This document shows positions 1-9,282 of a stretch of DNA of 64,000 nucleotides, piece after piece; the stretch's first letter is position 1, and each line of letters begins with the position of its first letter. Source of the stretch: Pseudomonas fluorescens. GTDB lineage: Bacteria; Pseudomonadota; Gammaproteobacteria; Pseudomonadales; Pseudomonadaceae. Where the stretch lies: assembly GCF_001307275.1 (NCBI RefSeq), contig NZ_CP012831.1, positions 1 to 64,000 of the forward strand, in the 5' to 3' direction. The notes beneath the pieces were generated by a model. That model searched no databases. It was given only the letters and a program-made list of their open reading frames with translations, and was not told the DNA's origin. The translations under genes and the position numbers were made by a program.

Positions 1-405
1 GATCTTCCCGCCATGCCCCTGACTGATCATCTGCTTCGCCGCTGCCTGAAGCGTGAACAGCGTCCCGCTGACGTTGATTGCAAAAAGCTTGTCGTAGCTT
101 TCCCGAGTGATCTCGGTGATCGGTGCAAGATCGAACAACGCCGCATTGTTCACAAGGATGTCCAGCTTTCCTGCGTGGGCAACGACCTCAGCGATTGCTG
201 CATCAATGGACGCCTGGCGGGTAACGTCCATCTCCACCGCGTAAGCTTGCGGCCCTAGCTCGGAGGCCGTCGCTTGAGCTCTTTCCAAATTGATGTCGGC
301 TATAGCGACCGTAGCGCCTTCACCGATATAGGCCTGGGCAAACGAGCGGCCAATACCGCGTGCGGAACCCGTGATCAAAGCGCTTTTACCTTCGAGACGT
401 TTCAT
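1..405 (-). CDS. SDR-family polyol (sorbitol/mannitol-type) dehydrogenase, partial
   Basis: The reverse strand from 405 reads MKRLEGKSALITGSARGIG and stays open to the window edge, so only about the first 135 residues are present. TGSARGIG (residues 13-20) is the NAD(P)-binding glycine motif of classical short-chain dehydrogenases. An NNA motif follows near residue 90, after the acidic cofactor-selecting stretch AIADIN, which suggests NAD. It is the last visible gene of the leftward polyol transport operon, 57 bp after the ATPase gene, so oxidation of sorbitol or mannitol to a ketose is the likely role. This is inferred from context. The classical Pseudomonas mtlD enzyme is a long-chain dehydrogenase; here an SDR takes that position, as in smo-type clusters. 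The active-site YxxxK lies outside the window. Confidence 0.85.
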   Translation of the reverse strand, partial: MKRLEGKSALITGSARGIGRSFAQAYIGEGATVAIADINLERAQATASELGPQAYAVEMDVTRQASIDAAIAEVVAHAGKLDILVNNAALFDLAPITEITRESYDKLFAINVSGTLFTLQAAAKQMISQGHGGKI

Positions 406-462
406 TGAATCTACCTTTGTGGTTCGTGGCGCGCTTCATCGAAAGAGCGCGCCTGATGGAAG

Positions 463-1560
463 TCAGGCCGCGCGTGATGCCGCAGGGCTTACTGAAAGAC
501 CGCTCTCATCAAATAGATGGCAATGAGCGACATCGAGGGTGAGATAACGCCGGGCGGCGTACGGCACTTCGCAATCCCCCTGGACACGTACCGTCAGGCT
601 TTCTCCTGAATCGACATTCACGTGGCAGAAGGTATCGCTGCCCAGGCGCTCGGTGACATCCGTCGTGACCAGCACTTGGCCTTCAGCGCCCAGGGTCAAA
701 TGCTCCGGCCGTATCCCGATCGTCACGGATTGCCCAACCGACAACGCACTGCTGTCGCGTGGAATGAGCAAAGTGGTTCCAGAGGCGAATCTAACCTCCA
801 CCCCCGATGCATGCACGGCATGCACAGTCGCCTGCAAGAATCCCATTTTTGGTGTCCCAAGGAAGCCGGCAACGAACAGGTTAGCAGGGTGATGGTAGAG
901 CTCGAGCGGCGAACCAATCTGCTCGATCCGCCCAGCGTTAAGCACAACGACCTTGGTGGCGAGCGTCATGGCTTCGACCTGGTCATGGGTCACGTAGATC
1001 ATGGTCGCCTGCAGCTCCTTATGCAGTCGGGACAGCTCCAAGCGCGTCTGTACACGCAGCGCAGCATCAAGGTTCGACAGTGGTTCATCGAAAAGGAAAA
1101 TTTTCGGGTTTCGGACAATCGCACGCCCAATAGCGACTCGTTGGCGCTGACCACCTGACAACTGCTTAGGCTTGCGGTCGAGCAGAGAACCAAGTTCGAG
1201 AATCCTTGCGGCCTCGGCGACCTTCCTTTCCACATCCGGCTTCTTCTCACCGGCCAGATCCAAGGCAAATGACAAATTCTTGCGTACCGTCATGTGCGGA
1301 TACAGAGCATAGGTTTGGAATACCATGGCCAGGTCTCGTTTGGCAGGAGTCACCTCAGTGATGTCTCGGCCGTCGAGCTCGATCGTGCCGCTCGTGACGT
1401 CTTCCAAACCTGCAATCAGGCGCAACAGGGTCGACTTTCCACACCCCGACGGCCCTACGAACACCACAAATTCCTTGTCCTTAACCTCGAGATCGATGCC
1501 CTTGATGATGGACAGTCCCTCGAAACCTTTCTTGAGATTTTCTATTTTCAAAGTGGCCAT
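463..1560 (-). CDS. mtlK: Polyol ABC transporter ATP-binding protein
   Basis: This 365-residue ATPase of the MalK/UgpC (CUT1) family energises sugar import at the cytoplasmic face of the inner membrane. Visible motifs are Walker [10 protein letters not shown] (about residues 36-44), signature [14 protein letters not shown], Walker [14 protein letters not shown] and the switch His in YVTHDQ. The C-terminal third (from about 235) is the TOBE/regulatory region with the GIRPEHL motif. It lies 57 bp after the permease gene, in the order binding protein, permease, permease, ATPase, dehydrogenase. This matches the Pseudomonas mannitol/sorbitol (mtlEFGK) cluster. The assignment rests on family and context; the sugar specificity is inferred. 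Confidence 0.9.
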   Translation of the reverse strand: MATLKIENLKKGFEGLSIIKGIDLEVKDKEFVVFVGPSGCGKSTLLRLIAGLEDVTSGTIELDGRDITEVTPAKRDLAMVFQTYALYPHMTVRKNLSFALDLAGEKKPDVERKVAEAARILELGSLLDRKPKQLSGGQRQRVAIGRAIVRNPKIFLFDEPLSNLDAALRVQTRLELSRLHKELQATMIYVTHDQVEAMTLATKVVVLNAGRIEQIGSPLELYHHPANLFVAGFLGTPKMGFLQATVHAVHASGVEVRFASGTTLLIPRDSSALSVGQSVTIGIRPEHLTLGAEGQVLVTTDVTERLGSDTFCHVNVDSGESLTVRVQGDCEVPYAARRYLTLDVAHCHLFDESGLSVSPAASRAA

Positions 1561-1617
1561 GCGTAAAGTCCTGTATGAAATTGGAGCCTTCGCGAAATCA
1601 TTGAATGCTCGACGTCG

Positions 1618-2451
1618 TCATTTGACGGCGCCAAAGGACAGCCCACGAACCAATTGCTTCTGACTGATCCAGCCGAAGATCAAGATAGGTGCGCAGGCCA
1701 ATGTGGAAACCGCGGAAAGCTTCGCCCAGAACAGACCCTCAGGGCTCGAGTAGGAAGCGATCAGCGCGGTCAGAGGTGCGGCGCTGGAGCTCGTCAGGTT
1801 GAGCGACCAAAAGGCCTCGTTCCAGCACAGGATCATCGAGAGCAGCATGGTCGAGGCCAGCCCACCCTTGCTGATGGGCAGCAGCACGCGCAGCATCTCC
1901 TGCCCCAGAGTCGCGCCGTCCAGCCTGGCCGCCTCCAGAATCTCCCGGGGAATATCTTTGAAGTACGTGTAAATCATCCACACCACGATGGGCAGGTTGA
2001 TCAGGGTGTAGATCACGATCAGCGCGATCCGGGTGTCCAGCAACCCCGCCCCCTTCGCCAGAAGGTAGATAGGCATGAGCACCCCAACTGGAGGAAGCAT
2101 CTTGGTCGATAGCATCCAAAGCAGCGTCTGCTTAGTGCGCTTGGTCTCATAGAACGCCATCGAGTAGGCCGCCGGCACCGCGATCAGCATGCACAACGCT
2201 GTAGCGGAGAAGGAAATCAGCACCGAGTTCCACGCAAAGTGGAAGTAGTCACTGCGCTCCTGGATGTGCAAGTAATTCTCCAGCGTAGGCATGAAGATGA
2301 ACTGTGGCGGCGTAGCGAAGGCGTCGATCTCGGTCTTGAAACTGGTAAGCACCATCCAAAAGATCGGAAAGAACAACAGCAAAGCGGTGACCCAGGCCAA
2401 GGTGCCGAGCAGTACGCTTTGCAGAGACCGGGATTGTTTAAGCGTCATCAT
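1618..2451 (-). CDS. mtlG: Polyol ABC transporter permease (MalG type)
   Basis: This 277-residue inner-membrane permease has six hydrophobic segments; the first is near residues 15-35. The cytoplasmic EAA loop EAARLDGATLGQEMLRVLLP, which docks on the ATPase, is in the second half. The length and the short N-terminus before the first helix are typical of MalG-like subunits. It starts 10 bp downstream of the partner permease and precedes the ATPase gene, so the two permeases form the heterodimeric channel. Two adjacent ATG codons open the frame (MM); either could serve. Confidence 0.9.
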   Translation of the reverse strand: MMTLKQSRSLQSVLLGTLAWVTALLLFFPIFWMVLTSFKTEIDAFATPPQFIFMPTLENYLHIQERSDYFHFAWNSVLISFSATALCMLIAVPAAYSMAFYETKRTKQTLLWMLSTKMLPPVGVLMPIYLLAKGAGLLDTRIALIVIYTLINLPIVVWMIYTYFKDIPREILEAARLDGATLGQEMLRVLLPISKGGLASTMLLSMILCWNEAFWSLNLTSSSAAPLTALIASYSSPEGLFWAKLSAVSTLACAPILIFGWISQKQLVRGLSFGAVK

Positions 2452-2461
2452 GGCGTTGTCC

Positions 2462-3388
2462 TCAGGCTTTGTCGGTCAGGTTCTTGCCAATCATGCGCAC
2501 CAGCACAATCGCCGCGATGTTGGCGATCACCACCGCAATCAGACCACCGGCCGAGGCCATGCCCACATCGAACTGCACCAGTGCCTGGTTGTAGATCAGA
2601 TAGGCGAGGTTGGTCGAAGCGAACCCAGGTCCGCCATTTGTCGTGGTGAAGATTTCTGCAAATACCGACAGCAGGAAAATCGTCTCGATCATCACCACCA
2701 CCGCGATGGGCCTGGCCAAATGTGGCAGGGTCAAATGCCAGAAGATGGCCAGGGCACCCGCCCCATCCAATCGAGCGGCCTCTTTCTGCTCTTGATCGAG
2801 CGACTGCATGGCTGTCATCAGCAACAAGATCGCAAAAGGCAGCCACTGCCAGGAAACGATGACGATGATCGAGAAGAGTGGGTAATGAGCTAGCCAATCG
2901 ACGGGCTGTGCCCCGAAGAACTTCCATACCGCCGCGAGGATCCCGGAGACAGGGTGGAAGATCAGGTTCTTGAAGATCAGCGAACCCACGGTCGGCATGA
3001 TAAAAAACGGCGAAATGAGCAGCACCCTGACTATACCGCGTCCAAAGAACTCGCTTGCCTCAAGCAAGGCTGCAATCAAGACACCAAAAATCACGCTGAT
3101 CAGCAGCACGCTGCCCACCAATATCAACGTGTTAAGCGCTCCGGGAAGAAAACCCGAATCTGTCACGAAATAGGCAAAGTTCTCCAGGCCAACGAACTCG
3201 TTTTCCCCTGGATTGAGCAGGTTGTACCGGATCACCGAAAAATAAACGGTCATGGCCAGCGGCACGATCATCCAGAGCAACAAAAGTGCAACCGATGGCG
3301 ACACCAGAAACCATCCTGGATTGATCAAACGGCGTGCGCGTGATGGCGCCGAGGCCGCAAGCTGGGCTCGAATAATGGACGTGTTCAT
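2462..3388 (-). CDS. mtlF: Polyol ABC transporter permease (MalF type)
   Basis: This 308-residue inner-membrane permease is the MalF-like half of the transporter. After a basic N-terminus (SRARRL) come six hydrophobic segments. The EAA loop EAARLDGAGALAIFWHLTLP is near residues 210-230. It follows the binding-protein gene with a 59-bp gap and is closely spaced with the second permease, which fits a single transcript. Together with the binding protein and ATPase it would import mannitol, sorbitol or arabitol, the substrates known for this Pseudomonas cluster; the exact specificity cannot be read from sequence. Confidence 0.9.
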   Translation of the reverse strand: MNTSIIRAQLAASAPSRARRLINPGWFLVSPSVALLLLWMIVPLAMTVYFSVIRYNLLNPGENEFVGLENFAYFVTDSGFLPGALNTLILVGSVLLISVIFGVLIAALLEASEFFGRGIVRVLLISPFFIMPTVGSLIFKNLIFHPVSGILAAVWKFFGAQPVDWLAHYPLFSIIVIVSWQWLPFAILLLMTAMQSLDQEQKEAARLDGAGALAIFWHLTLPHLARPIAVVVMIETIFLLSVFAEIFTTTNGGPGFASTNLAYLIYNQALVQFDVGMASAGGLIAVVIANIAAIVLVRMIGKNLTDKA

Positions 3389-3447
3389 GATTATTTACCT
3401 GTGCGGCTGTGACCGCCGGCGCTAAGCCGGCGGAGGTAAGGGGCTAT

Positions 3448-4758
3448 TTATTTTTTGGGATAGCCCGCACGCTTCATCTCGCGCTCGGTTGTGGACTGGG
3501 CAGAAGCCAGCGCTTGCTCAACCGACATTTGTCCTGTCAATGCTGCGGAGAAAAGCTTGCCTACCGATGTACCGATCGACTGAAACTCGGGGATCACCAC
3601 GTATTGAATGCCCACGTACGGAACAGGTTTGGCTGAAGGCTGCGACGGGTCAGCGTGCTTCATCATCTGCAACGTTACCTGAGCAAACGGCGCGGCCTTG
3701 AGGTAAGCGTCACTGTAGGTCGAGATGCGTGTACCGGGTGGCACGTTCGTGATGCCATCCTTATCGGTAACTAGCTGGATGTACTCTTTGGAGGTGGCCC
3801 AGGTGACGAACGATTTGGCGGCCTCTTTGTGCTTGGAGGTGGCAGGAATTGCCAATGACCAGGCGTACAACCATGAGGACCCCTTGTCGGTAACCTCAAT
3901 AGGCGCAGGAGCGAAACCTACGCTGTCCACCACCCGGCTCTGCTCCTTATCGGTGGTGAAAGATCCAGCCACGCTTGCATCAACCCAAATCGCGCATTTT
4001 CCACTGTTGAAAAGGGCCAGTGTTTCGTTGAACCCGTTACTGGATACTCCGGGAGGGCCATATTTCTTCAGGGTATCAACATAAAACGTCGCTGCTGCCT
4101 TCCACTCAGGACCATTGAGTTCAGGCTGCCATTTCTCATCGAACCAGCGCGCCCCGAAGGCGTTGGCCATCGTGGTAAGCAAAGCCATGTTTTCGCCCCA
4201 GCCAGCTTTGCCACGCAAGCACATGCCATATTGATCCTTCGAAGGATCATTGAGCTTGGCAGCGAACTCGCCCAGTTGCGACCAGGTCGGCTGCCCCGGC
4301 ATCGTCAGCCCAGCAGCCTTGAACAGATCGGTGCGGTAGTACGTGATGGTGCTTTCGCCGTAGAACGGCAGTGCGTAGAGCGTATCGTTAACAGAAAGGC
4401 CCTGACGCACGGCAGGAAAGATATCGTCGACGTCGTAGCCGGCCGGGAGGTCCTTCATCGGCTCTAGCCAGTTCTTAGCACCCCACATCGGGGTCTCGTA
4501 GGTGCCAATGGTCAACACGTCGAACTGACCACCTTGAGTGGCAATGTCAGTGGTCAGGCGCTGACGCAGAACGTTCTCTTCGAGCACGACCCAGTTCAGT
4601 TTGATGTCGGGATGCTGCTGCTCGAAGACCTTGGATAGCCGTTGCATTCGGATCATGTCACCGTTGTTGACCGTCGCGATGGTCAGCGTCTCAGCGGCAT
4701 GGCTAGCAAGGGCGAATGACAGACCAGTAGAAAGAATTAGCGCATTCGTAATCTTCAT
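3448..4758 (-). CDS. mtlE: Periplasmic polyol-binding protein of the ABC transporter
   Basis: This 436-residue extracellular solute-binding protein (family 1) has a clear signal peptide: MKIT, a hydrophobic core, then ALASHA with cleavage before AETLT. The mature protein begins TLTIATVNNGDMIRMQRLS and carries family-typical stretches such as the LYALPFYGE segment. I prefer the ATG at 4758 over an in-frame GTG at 4770, because a GGAG ribosome site sits about 6 bases before 4758 and the signal peptide then starts properly. It is the first gene of the leftward operon. The 292-bp gap to the divergent activator gene should hold its promoter and the activator sites. Confidence 0.9.
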   Translation of the reverse strand: MKITNALILSTGLSFALASHAAETLTIATVNNGDMIRMQRLSKVFEQQHPDIKLNWVVLEENVLRQRLTTDIATQGGQFDVLTIGTYETPMWGAKNWLEPMKDLPAGYDVDDIFPAVRQGLSVNDTLYALPFYGESTITYYRTDLFKAAGLTMPGQPTWSQLGEFAAKLNDPSKDQYGMCLRGKAGWGENMALLTTMANAFGARWFDEKWQPELNGPEWKAAATFYVDTLKKYGPPGVSSNGFNETLALFNSGKCAIWVDASVAGSFTTDKEQSRVVDSVGFAPAPIEVTDKGSSWLYAWSLAIPATSKHKEAAKSFVTWATSKEYIQLVTDKDGITNVPPGTRISTYSDAYLKAAPFAQVTLQMMKHADPSQPSAKPVPYVGIQYVVIPEFQSIGTSVGKLFSAALTGQMSVEQALASAQSTTEREMKRAGYPKK

Positions 4759-4905
4759 GGGGCTCTCCACTCCAAGCCAGATGACCGGAGCTATTATTGT
4801 TGTTGTTCACCACTTGTGAGCAAAACAAGACCGCATTGCAGTGGTGGGCGAATTGATTAGATCACCTACCCGCCCCGCCCTCAAACGAATCGCGGACGCC
4901 GAATC

Positions 4906-4956
4906 GATACTTTTTTGATCGCGACAACCGGCGGCCACAAGAGTTAAAAAAGTATC
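4906..4956. promoter_or_regulatory. Inverted repeat in mtlE-mtlR intergenic region, candidate activator site
   Basis: The 11-base arm GATACTTTTTT (4906-4916) recurs as its exact complement AAAAAAGTATC (4946-4956), with 29 bases between. It is centred between the binding-protein gene and the AraC-type activator gene. Placement and symmetry suggest operator half-sites for the activator, or an UP-like AT-rich element. No binding data are implied. Confidence 0.45.
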
Positions 4957-5050
4957 AACAATCTGCAATAGTTGGGCTAGCAGTCCCGGACGAATTCGGC
5001 GTATGGTTGGCGCATTCGATCCACCGCATAACTATAAAAAGGGGCACGAG

Positions 5051-6001
5051 ATGCCTGATAACCGCGCTGCTTTGTTCGAGCACCGACCAGCCGACCTTGA
5101 AGTCATCCTTCCTGAACCCGATCAGAGCTTTCGATGGTACGAGCACGACTATCCATACGCCCTCGCCCGCTGGAACCACCATCCAGAATATGAAATCCAC
5201 CTGATTCGACAAGGAAGTGGCAAGCTTTTGGCTGGGGATTACATCGGGCCCTTCACCGCAGGACATGTCGCACTGATTGGCCCAGGTCTTCCCCATGATT
5301 GGATGGGAGATATCGCGCCGGGAGAACAGCTCGTAGGCCGCGACGTGGTGCTGCAGTTTGACGGCGCTGCCCTGCTCGACCTCCAAGGTTCATTGCCTGA
5401 GCTATCGGAGCTGAAAACGCTGTTTGAGCTGGCACAACGTGGGATCGAATTTACTGGGGGGACGGCCGCCGAGGCCGCTTTGCTGCTTGAGAGAATCGGC
5501 GAGGCGACGGGGCTTCAGCGCCTGATCATGTTCCTGCAATTGATAGGCACCCTCGCAAGGGCGCCAAAGCGCGAAATTCGGGTATTGGCCAGCGCCTGCT
5601 ACTCGCCTTCGTTGAACGAGCGCAGCTCGGAGCGAATTAATCAGGCATTCGACTACTTGATCAATGAGCTCACGTCTGACGTCCGGCTATCTGTCATCGC
5701 CGAGCGAGTTGGGATGAGCGAGGCCGGTTTTTCACGCTTTTTCAAACGAATCACTGGCCACGGATTCATGGACCTGATGCGCAAGCTGCGCATCCAGCGT
5801 GCATGTCGGCTACTCGTCCAGACACAACTCTCGGTCGCCGAAATCTGCTTCGAGGTAGGCTACGAAAACGTCTCCAATTTCAATCGCCACTTCCGTCATG
5901 AAATGCATCAGACCCCGAGCGACTACCGGCGTACTACTGCCGTGAAGCTCTTCAACCGAGACAGTCTTCACCCATCGCTACCGATCACGCAGGTGCGGTG
6001 A
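5051..6001 (+). CDS. mtlR: AraC-family activator of the polyol operon
   Basis: This 316-residue regulator has an N-terminal cupin-like sensing half (WNHHPEYEIHLI and the GPGLPHDW motif, about residues 40-85). The C-terminal half is an AraC-type DNA-binding region with two helix-turn-helix motifs: LSVIAERVGMSEAGFSRFF and VAEICFEVGYENVSNFNRHF. The ATG at 5051 is preferred over an in-frame ATG at 5003, since an AAAAAGGGG purine run precedes it and family members start near MPDNRA. It is divergent from the transporter operon, as MtlR is in P. fluorescens, where it activates mannitol, sorbitol and arabitol uptake genes. Confidence 0.88.
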   Translation: MPDNRAALFEHRPADLEVILPEPDQSFRWYEHDYPYALARWNHHPEYEIHLIRQGSGKLLAGDYIGPFTAGHVALIGPGLPHDWMGDIAPGEQLVGRDVVLQFDGAALLDLQGSLPELSELKTLFELAQRGIEFTGGTAAEAALLLERIGEATGLQRLIMFLQLIGTLARAPKREIRVLASACYSPSLNERSSERINQAFDYLINELTSDVRLSVIAERVGMSEAGFSRFFKRITGHGFMDLMRKLRIQRACRLLVQTQLSVAEICFEVGYENVSNFNRHFRHEMHQTPSDYRRTTAVKLFNRDSLHPSLPITQVR

Positions 6002-6056
6002 GACCGCGCCTATTCATGTGACGCACGATAGTGTCCCCAGCCCGATACAAGAGAGA

Positions 6057-6977
6057 ATGAATATGCAATTGCCGAGCGTTGTTGTGTTTGGTGAAGCACT
6101 GACCGACGTGGTTCAACACTCGCCCGGACGATGGCAGGGCTATCCAGGTGGCGCGCCCTGGAACGTGGCCCGCGCAATGAGCCGCCTCGGCGTACCCACT
6201 GCATTCGCCGGCTCGATCAGTACCGACTCATTGGGCGATGAGCTCGCACAGCAATCGAAGGCTGCCGGCCTGGACATGAGATTCCTCCAGAGAGTTGACG
6301 CTGACCCTCTGGTAGCGATCGTGCCCTCCAGCCACCCTCCCCGGTATTTCTTTGCGGGCGAGGCCGATCTACTTTTTGATGTGGACCAACTCCCGGCAGG
6401 TTGGTTGGATGCGGTTCGACTCTGTCACTTCAGCTGTATCAGCCTTGCCCGTCAGCCATTGGGGGACAGGCTTGTTGAGGTGGCCAGGAGGGTGAAGGAA
6501 GAAGACAAGCTGATTAGCTATGACCCGAACTGGCGCAACCTGATGGACACCCGCTACCGCGAGCTGACTTTCCCGGCCATGGTGGAGCTTGCAGACATCA
6601 TCAAGCTCTCGGATGAAGATCTTCGCCAGATATACCCTGGATTGAACGAAGAACAGGCGCTTCACACGTTGCGGACGATGAATGCTAGTGCGCAGATTCT
6701 TTTCACCCGTGGAGCGAAAGGTATGGCGTTGTATGCTGCCGACGTGAAGTTTGAACAGCCCGCGATCGCCGTTGAGGTCGCTGATACGGTGGGTGCCGGC
6801 GATTCGAGTATGGCCGGATGGCTGGCCTCGACGTTGTTAGGCATCCAAGAGCCCCATGCACGATTGGAGTTCTCCGCTGCTTGTGCCTCGGTGTCTTGCT
6901 CGCATGCCGGGGCTTACGCGCCTAGTCGTGAAGAGGTGGAGGATTTGCTGTCAAACCGCATGCAACATCAGCGCTGA
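6057..6977 (+). CDS. mtlZ: PfkB-family carbohydrate kinase, likely fructokinase
   Basis: This 306-residue kinase should phosphorylate fructose produced by mannitol or sorbitol oxidation. PfkB hallmarks are present: the N-terminal sugar-binding strand GEALTDVV with GGAPWNVARAMSRLG, and the C-terminal ATP/anion-hole motif DTVGAGDSSMAGW with the catalytic Asp. The ATG at 6057 follows a GAGAGA run and opens MNMQLPSVVVFGEA. An upstream in-frame ATG at 6018 would add an atypical 13-residue extension. It lies 55 bp after the activator gene, completing the path from polyol to fructose 6-phosphate. The mtlY-type xylulokinase of some clusters is not visible here. Confidence 0.85.
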   Translation: MNMQLPSVVVFGEALTDVVQHSPGRWQGYPGGAPWNVARAMSRLGVPTAFAGSISTDSLGDELAQQSKAAGLDMRFLQRVDADPLVAIVPSSHPPRYFFAGEADLLFDVDQLPAGWLDAVRLCHFSCISLARQPLGDRLVEVARRVKEEDKLISYDPNWRNLMDTRYRELTFPAMVELADIIKLSDEDLRQIYPGLNEEQALHTLRTMNASAQILFTRGAKGMALYAADVKFEQPAIAVEVADTVGAGDSSMAGWLASTLLGIQEPHARLEFSAACASVSCSHAGAYAPSREEVEDLLSNRMQHQR

Positions 6978-7184
6978 AGTTCGCATTGCGTACCGCCATT
7001 TTGTCAGGAAGGCGGGACTCAAGAAGCACTGGATGGACTTTAGATCCCGAATGACGACTACCCCCCTGCACGGGGCGTTTAATCCAAAATCATTCGAATC
7101 GCACTGTTCGTGCCAGGCAGCCGTCCAGAGCGTTTTGCCAGGGCTGTTGCTTCTAAGCGGCCACCTGTTTCGCCCAATGCTTGC

Positions 7185-8102
7185 TCAGATCACCACTGAG
7201 CGTTCCCACCACCCCAGAAATACCTGCAAAGCCGCCTCGTTAGTGCTGGCCTGATTAACCGCCATGTAATAACCACGCGCGGTTCTGTGCTCCAATGCCA
7301 GAGGCTGCACCAATTGGCCACTGTCCAGATACGTCTTGAGCATACCGATACATGCCAGCCCTATGCCGCGCCCATCCAGGGTCGCCTGAATCTGCTGCGC
7401 GTAGTTATTGTAGGCCATGCGCGAGGGCGGCAACGGGCCTTCATAGCCCATCTGGTTGAGCCAGGTGGACCAGTCCACCACTGGCCAGTTGAAGCCGCGC
7501 CAGTGTTCGTGGTCCAAGTGCAACAAACGCTCCCCCACCAGTTGCTGCAAGTTCTTGATCTGGCGCCCAGCGAGGTAGCCAGGGCTACACAGCGGCACCA
7601 TATTTTCATCGAATAGGCGGGTCATGCGAATATGCTGCGACTGCCCCTCATCGCCGCAGGTGAAGGCCACGTCAATTTGTTCCTCGCGTAAATCCACCTC
7701 CCGGTCCAGCGCCAGCAACCGGATCGCCACCTCAGGGTGCTCGGCCTGAAAGGCCTCCAAGTGGGGCATCAGCCAATAGGTCGATAAGCCAATGGTGGCC
7801 GTGATCGTCAACGCCTCCTGCGTGCCGCTGCGGATATCACTGGCTGCCTGGGCAATGCGCTCCATTCCTTGATCCACCGCTGTATACAGACGCCTCCCAG
7901 AAGGGGTAAGGCTGACCCGACGGTGTTCACGCACGAATAGCTCGTGACCGAGAAACTCTTCTACGAGCCGAATTTGCCGGCTGACGGCCGCCTGAGTAAT
8001 ACATATTTCATGGGCCGCCGCAGTAAAACTCAGCAGCCGCGCGGCGGCTTCGAACACCACAAGACCGTTGAGAGGAGGAAGGCGCCGCCGAAGCTTTTCC
8101 AT
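7185..8102 (-). CDS. LysR-family transcriptional regulator (GcvA-like)
   Basis: This 305-residue LysR-type regulator has its winged helix-turn-helix at residues 10-65 (NGLVVFEAAARLLSFTAAA, then ITQAAVSRQI). An effector-binding domain with two lobes of the periplasmic-binding fold follows. It is divergent from the betaine-type binding-protein gene, 168 bp apart, the usual layout for a LysR regulator and its target. It therefore probably controls the 8.3-11.3 kb transport and catabolic genes, with a quaternary amine or a breakdown product as effector. The effector is inferred. Confidence 0.85.
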   Translation of the reverse strand: MEKLRRRLPPLNGLVVFEAAARLLSFTAAAHEICITQAAVSRQIRLVEEFLGHELFVREHRRVSLTPSGRRLYTAVDQGMERIAQAASDIRSGTQEALTITATIGLSTYWLMPHLEAFQAEHPEVAIRLLALDREVDLREEQIDVAFTCGDEGQSQHIRMTRLFDENMVPLCSPGYLAGRQIKNLQQLVGERLLHLDHEHWRGFNWPVVDWSTWLNQMGYEGPLPPSRMAYNNYAQQIQATLDGRGIGLACIGMLKTYLDSGQLVQPLALEHRTARGYYMAVNQASTNEAALQVFLGWWERSVVI

Positions 8103-8270
8103 TACAAAAAGTTATCCAAAGGTCGTGAATTAGTTGTTTGTTCTGCCCGCAGAATCATGGCCATATGGCAACCAGGCCGGCGTATACGACCGTCCATGTC
8201 TGCGATGACCAGTCTTGGTCTGCCTCTATTCCATTACCTAAGCTTTATCGTAATTTCAGGAGAGACGCAA

Positions 8271-9134
8271 ATGCGCTTGATGCACACATTCAAGGTTCTG
8301 ATGGGAGGCTTGGCGCTTTCCCTTTTGCAGGTACTGCCGGTCTCCGCCGAGCAGGCACCGATCCGTATCGGCTGGATCAACTGGGCAGATGCAGAAATCA
8401 CTGCAAAACTGGCCGCCAAGGCGATCGAAGACGTGACTGGCCATCCGGTCAAACTCGTCATGGCCGACCTGGGCATCCAATTCCAGGCATTAGCCAACAA
8501 GAGCGTCGACTTCATTCCAATGGTCTGGCTGCCAGGGGCGCACAAAACCTTCTGGGACAAGTACAGCTCTCAAGTTGAAAACTTGGGGACCGTGTACGAC
8601 GGCAAGATTGGCTGGGCGATTCCAGACAGCATTCCGGCCAGTGAGGTGTCCAGTATTGAAGACCTGAACAAGCCGGGCATTGCGGCGAAATTCGGCAATC
8701 GAATCCTGTCGGCAGGAGCGGGAAATGGGCAATACAAACTGTCCGAAAAAGCCATCGCCGAATATGGCCTCAAAGACTACAAGCTGGTTGCTTCCTCCGA
8801 AGCAGGCATGCTCTCGGAATTAGCGCGGGATCAGTCCCATGACAAATGGTCGATCATCAACGCCTGGAACCCGCACTGGATGTTTGCTAAATGGAAATTG
8901 CGCTATCTCGTCGACTCGAAGAACATCTTCGGCGGTACTGAGCATATCCACGTGGTTTCCCGCCTGGGCTTCAAGGCGGACGAGCCGAAGATCGCCACCT
9001 TCCTCGATCATTACACGTTGCCTTTGAACGATCTGGAAACCATGCAGATGCAAGCCAAGGATAGTTCGGTCGATGAAGTAGTGAACGCTTACTACTTGAA
9101 GAACCGCACACGCTTCGCTGCCATGTTCCAGTGA
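8271..9134 (+). CDS. Glycine-betaine/quaternary-amine-type ABC substrate-binding protein
   Basis: This 287-residue OpuAC/ProX-family binding protein has a signal peptide (MRLMHTFKVLMGG, hydrophobic core, cleavage after PVSA). The mature protein starts near IRIGWINWADAEITAKL, the usual beginning of betaine-binding proteins, where Trp and nearby aromatics form the cation box. The ATG at 8271 has AGGAG 7-11 bases upstream. A longer frame from 7944 overlaps the LysR gene and lacks a signal peptide, so it was set aside. No permease or ATPase gene follows; the next genes are a HAD hydrolase and an FAD oxidase. It may share a transporter encoded elsewhere. Confidence 0.85.
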   Translation: MRLMHTFKVLMGGLALSLLQVLPVSAEQAPIRIGWINWADAEITAKLAAKAIEDVTGHPVKLVMADLGIQFQALANKSVDFIPMVWLPGAHKTFWDKYSSQVENLGTVYDGKIGWAIPDSIPASEVSSIEDLNKPGIAAKFGNRILSAGAGNGQYKLSEKAIAEYGLKDYKLVASSEAGMLSELARDQSHDKWSIINAWNPHWMFAKWKLRYLVDSKNIFGGTEHIHVVSRLGFKADEPKIATFLDHYTLPLNDLETMQMQAKDSSVDEVVNAYYLKNRTRFAAMFQ

Positions 9135-9282
9135 CCTGACATTTGCGTCCAGTTTCAAACGCTGCATTTTATCCCACTACCTGAACCTGATCCACCGCAT
9201 GCGGCAACCCGCCTGTGCGCTGATGTGTGCCCGTCATTTGCTGAATTGCCATTTAACTAATAAAACACCCTGGAGAACCGCA

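Noticed and set aside
622..1158. 178-residue plus-strand frame over the ATPase gene
   Set aside because: It is the reverse-strand shadow of the transporter ATPase, with no ribosome site and no recognisable domain.
2239..3343. Several 100-200-residue plus-strand frames over the permease genes
   Set aside because: Shadows of mtlF and mtlG; His/Arg/Gln-rich products with no start signals.
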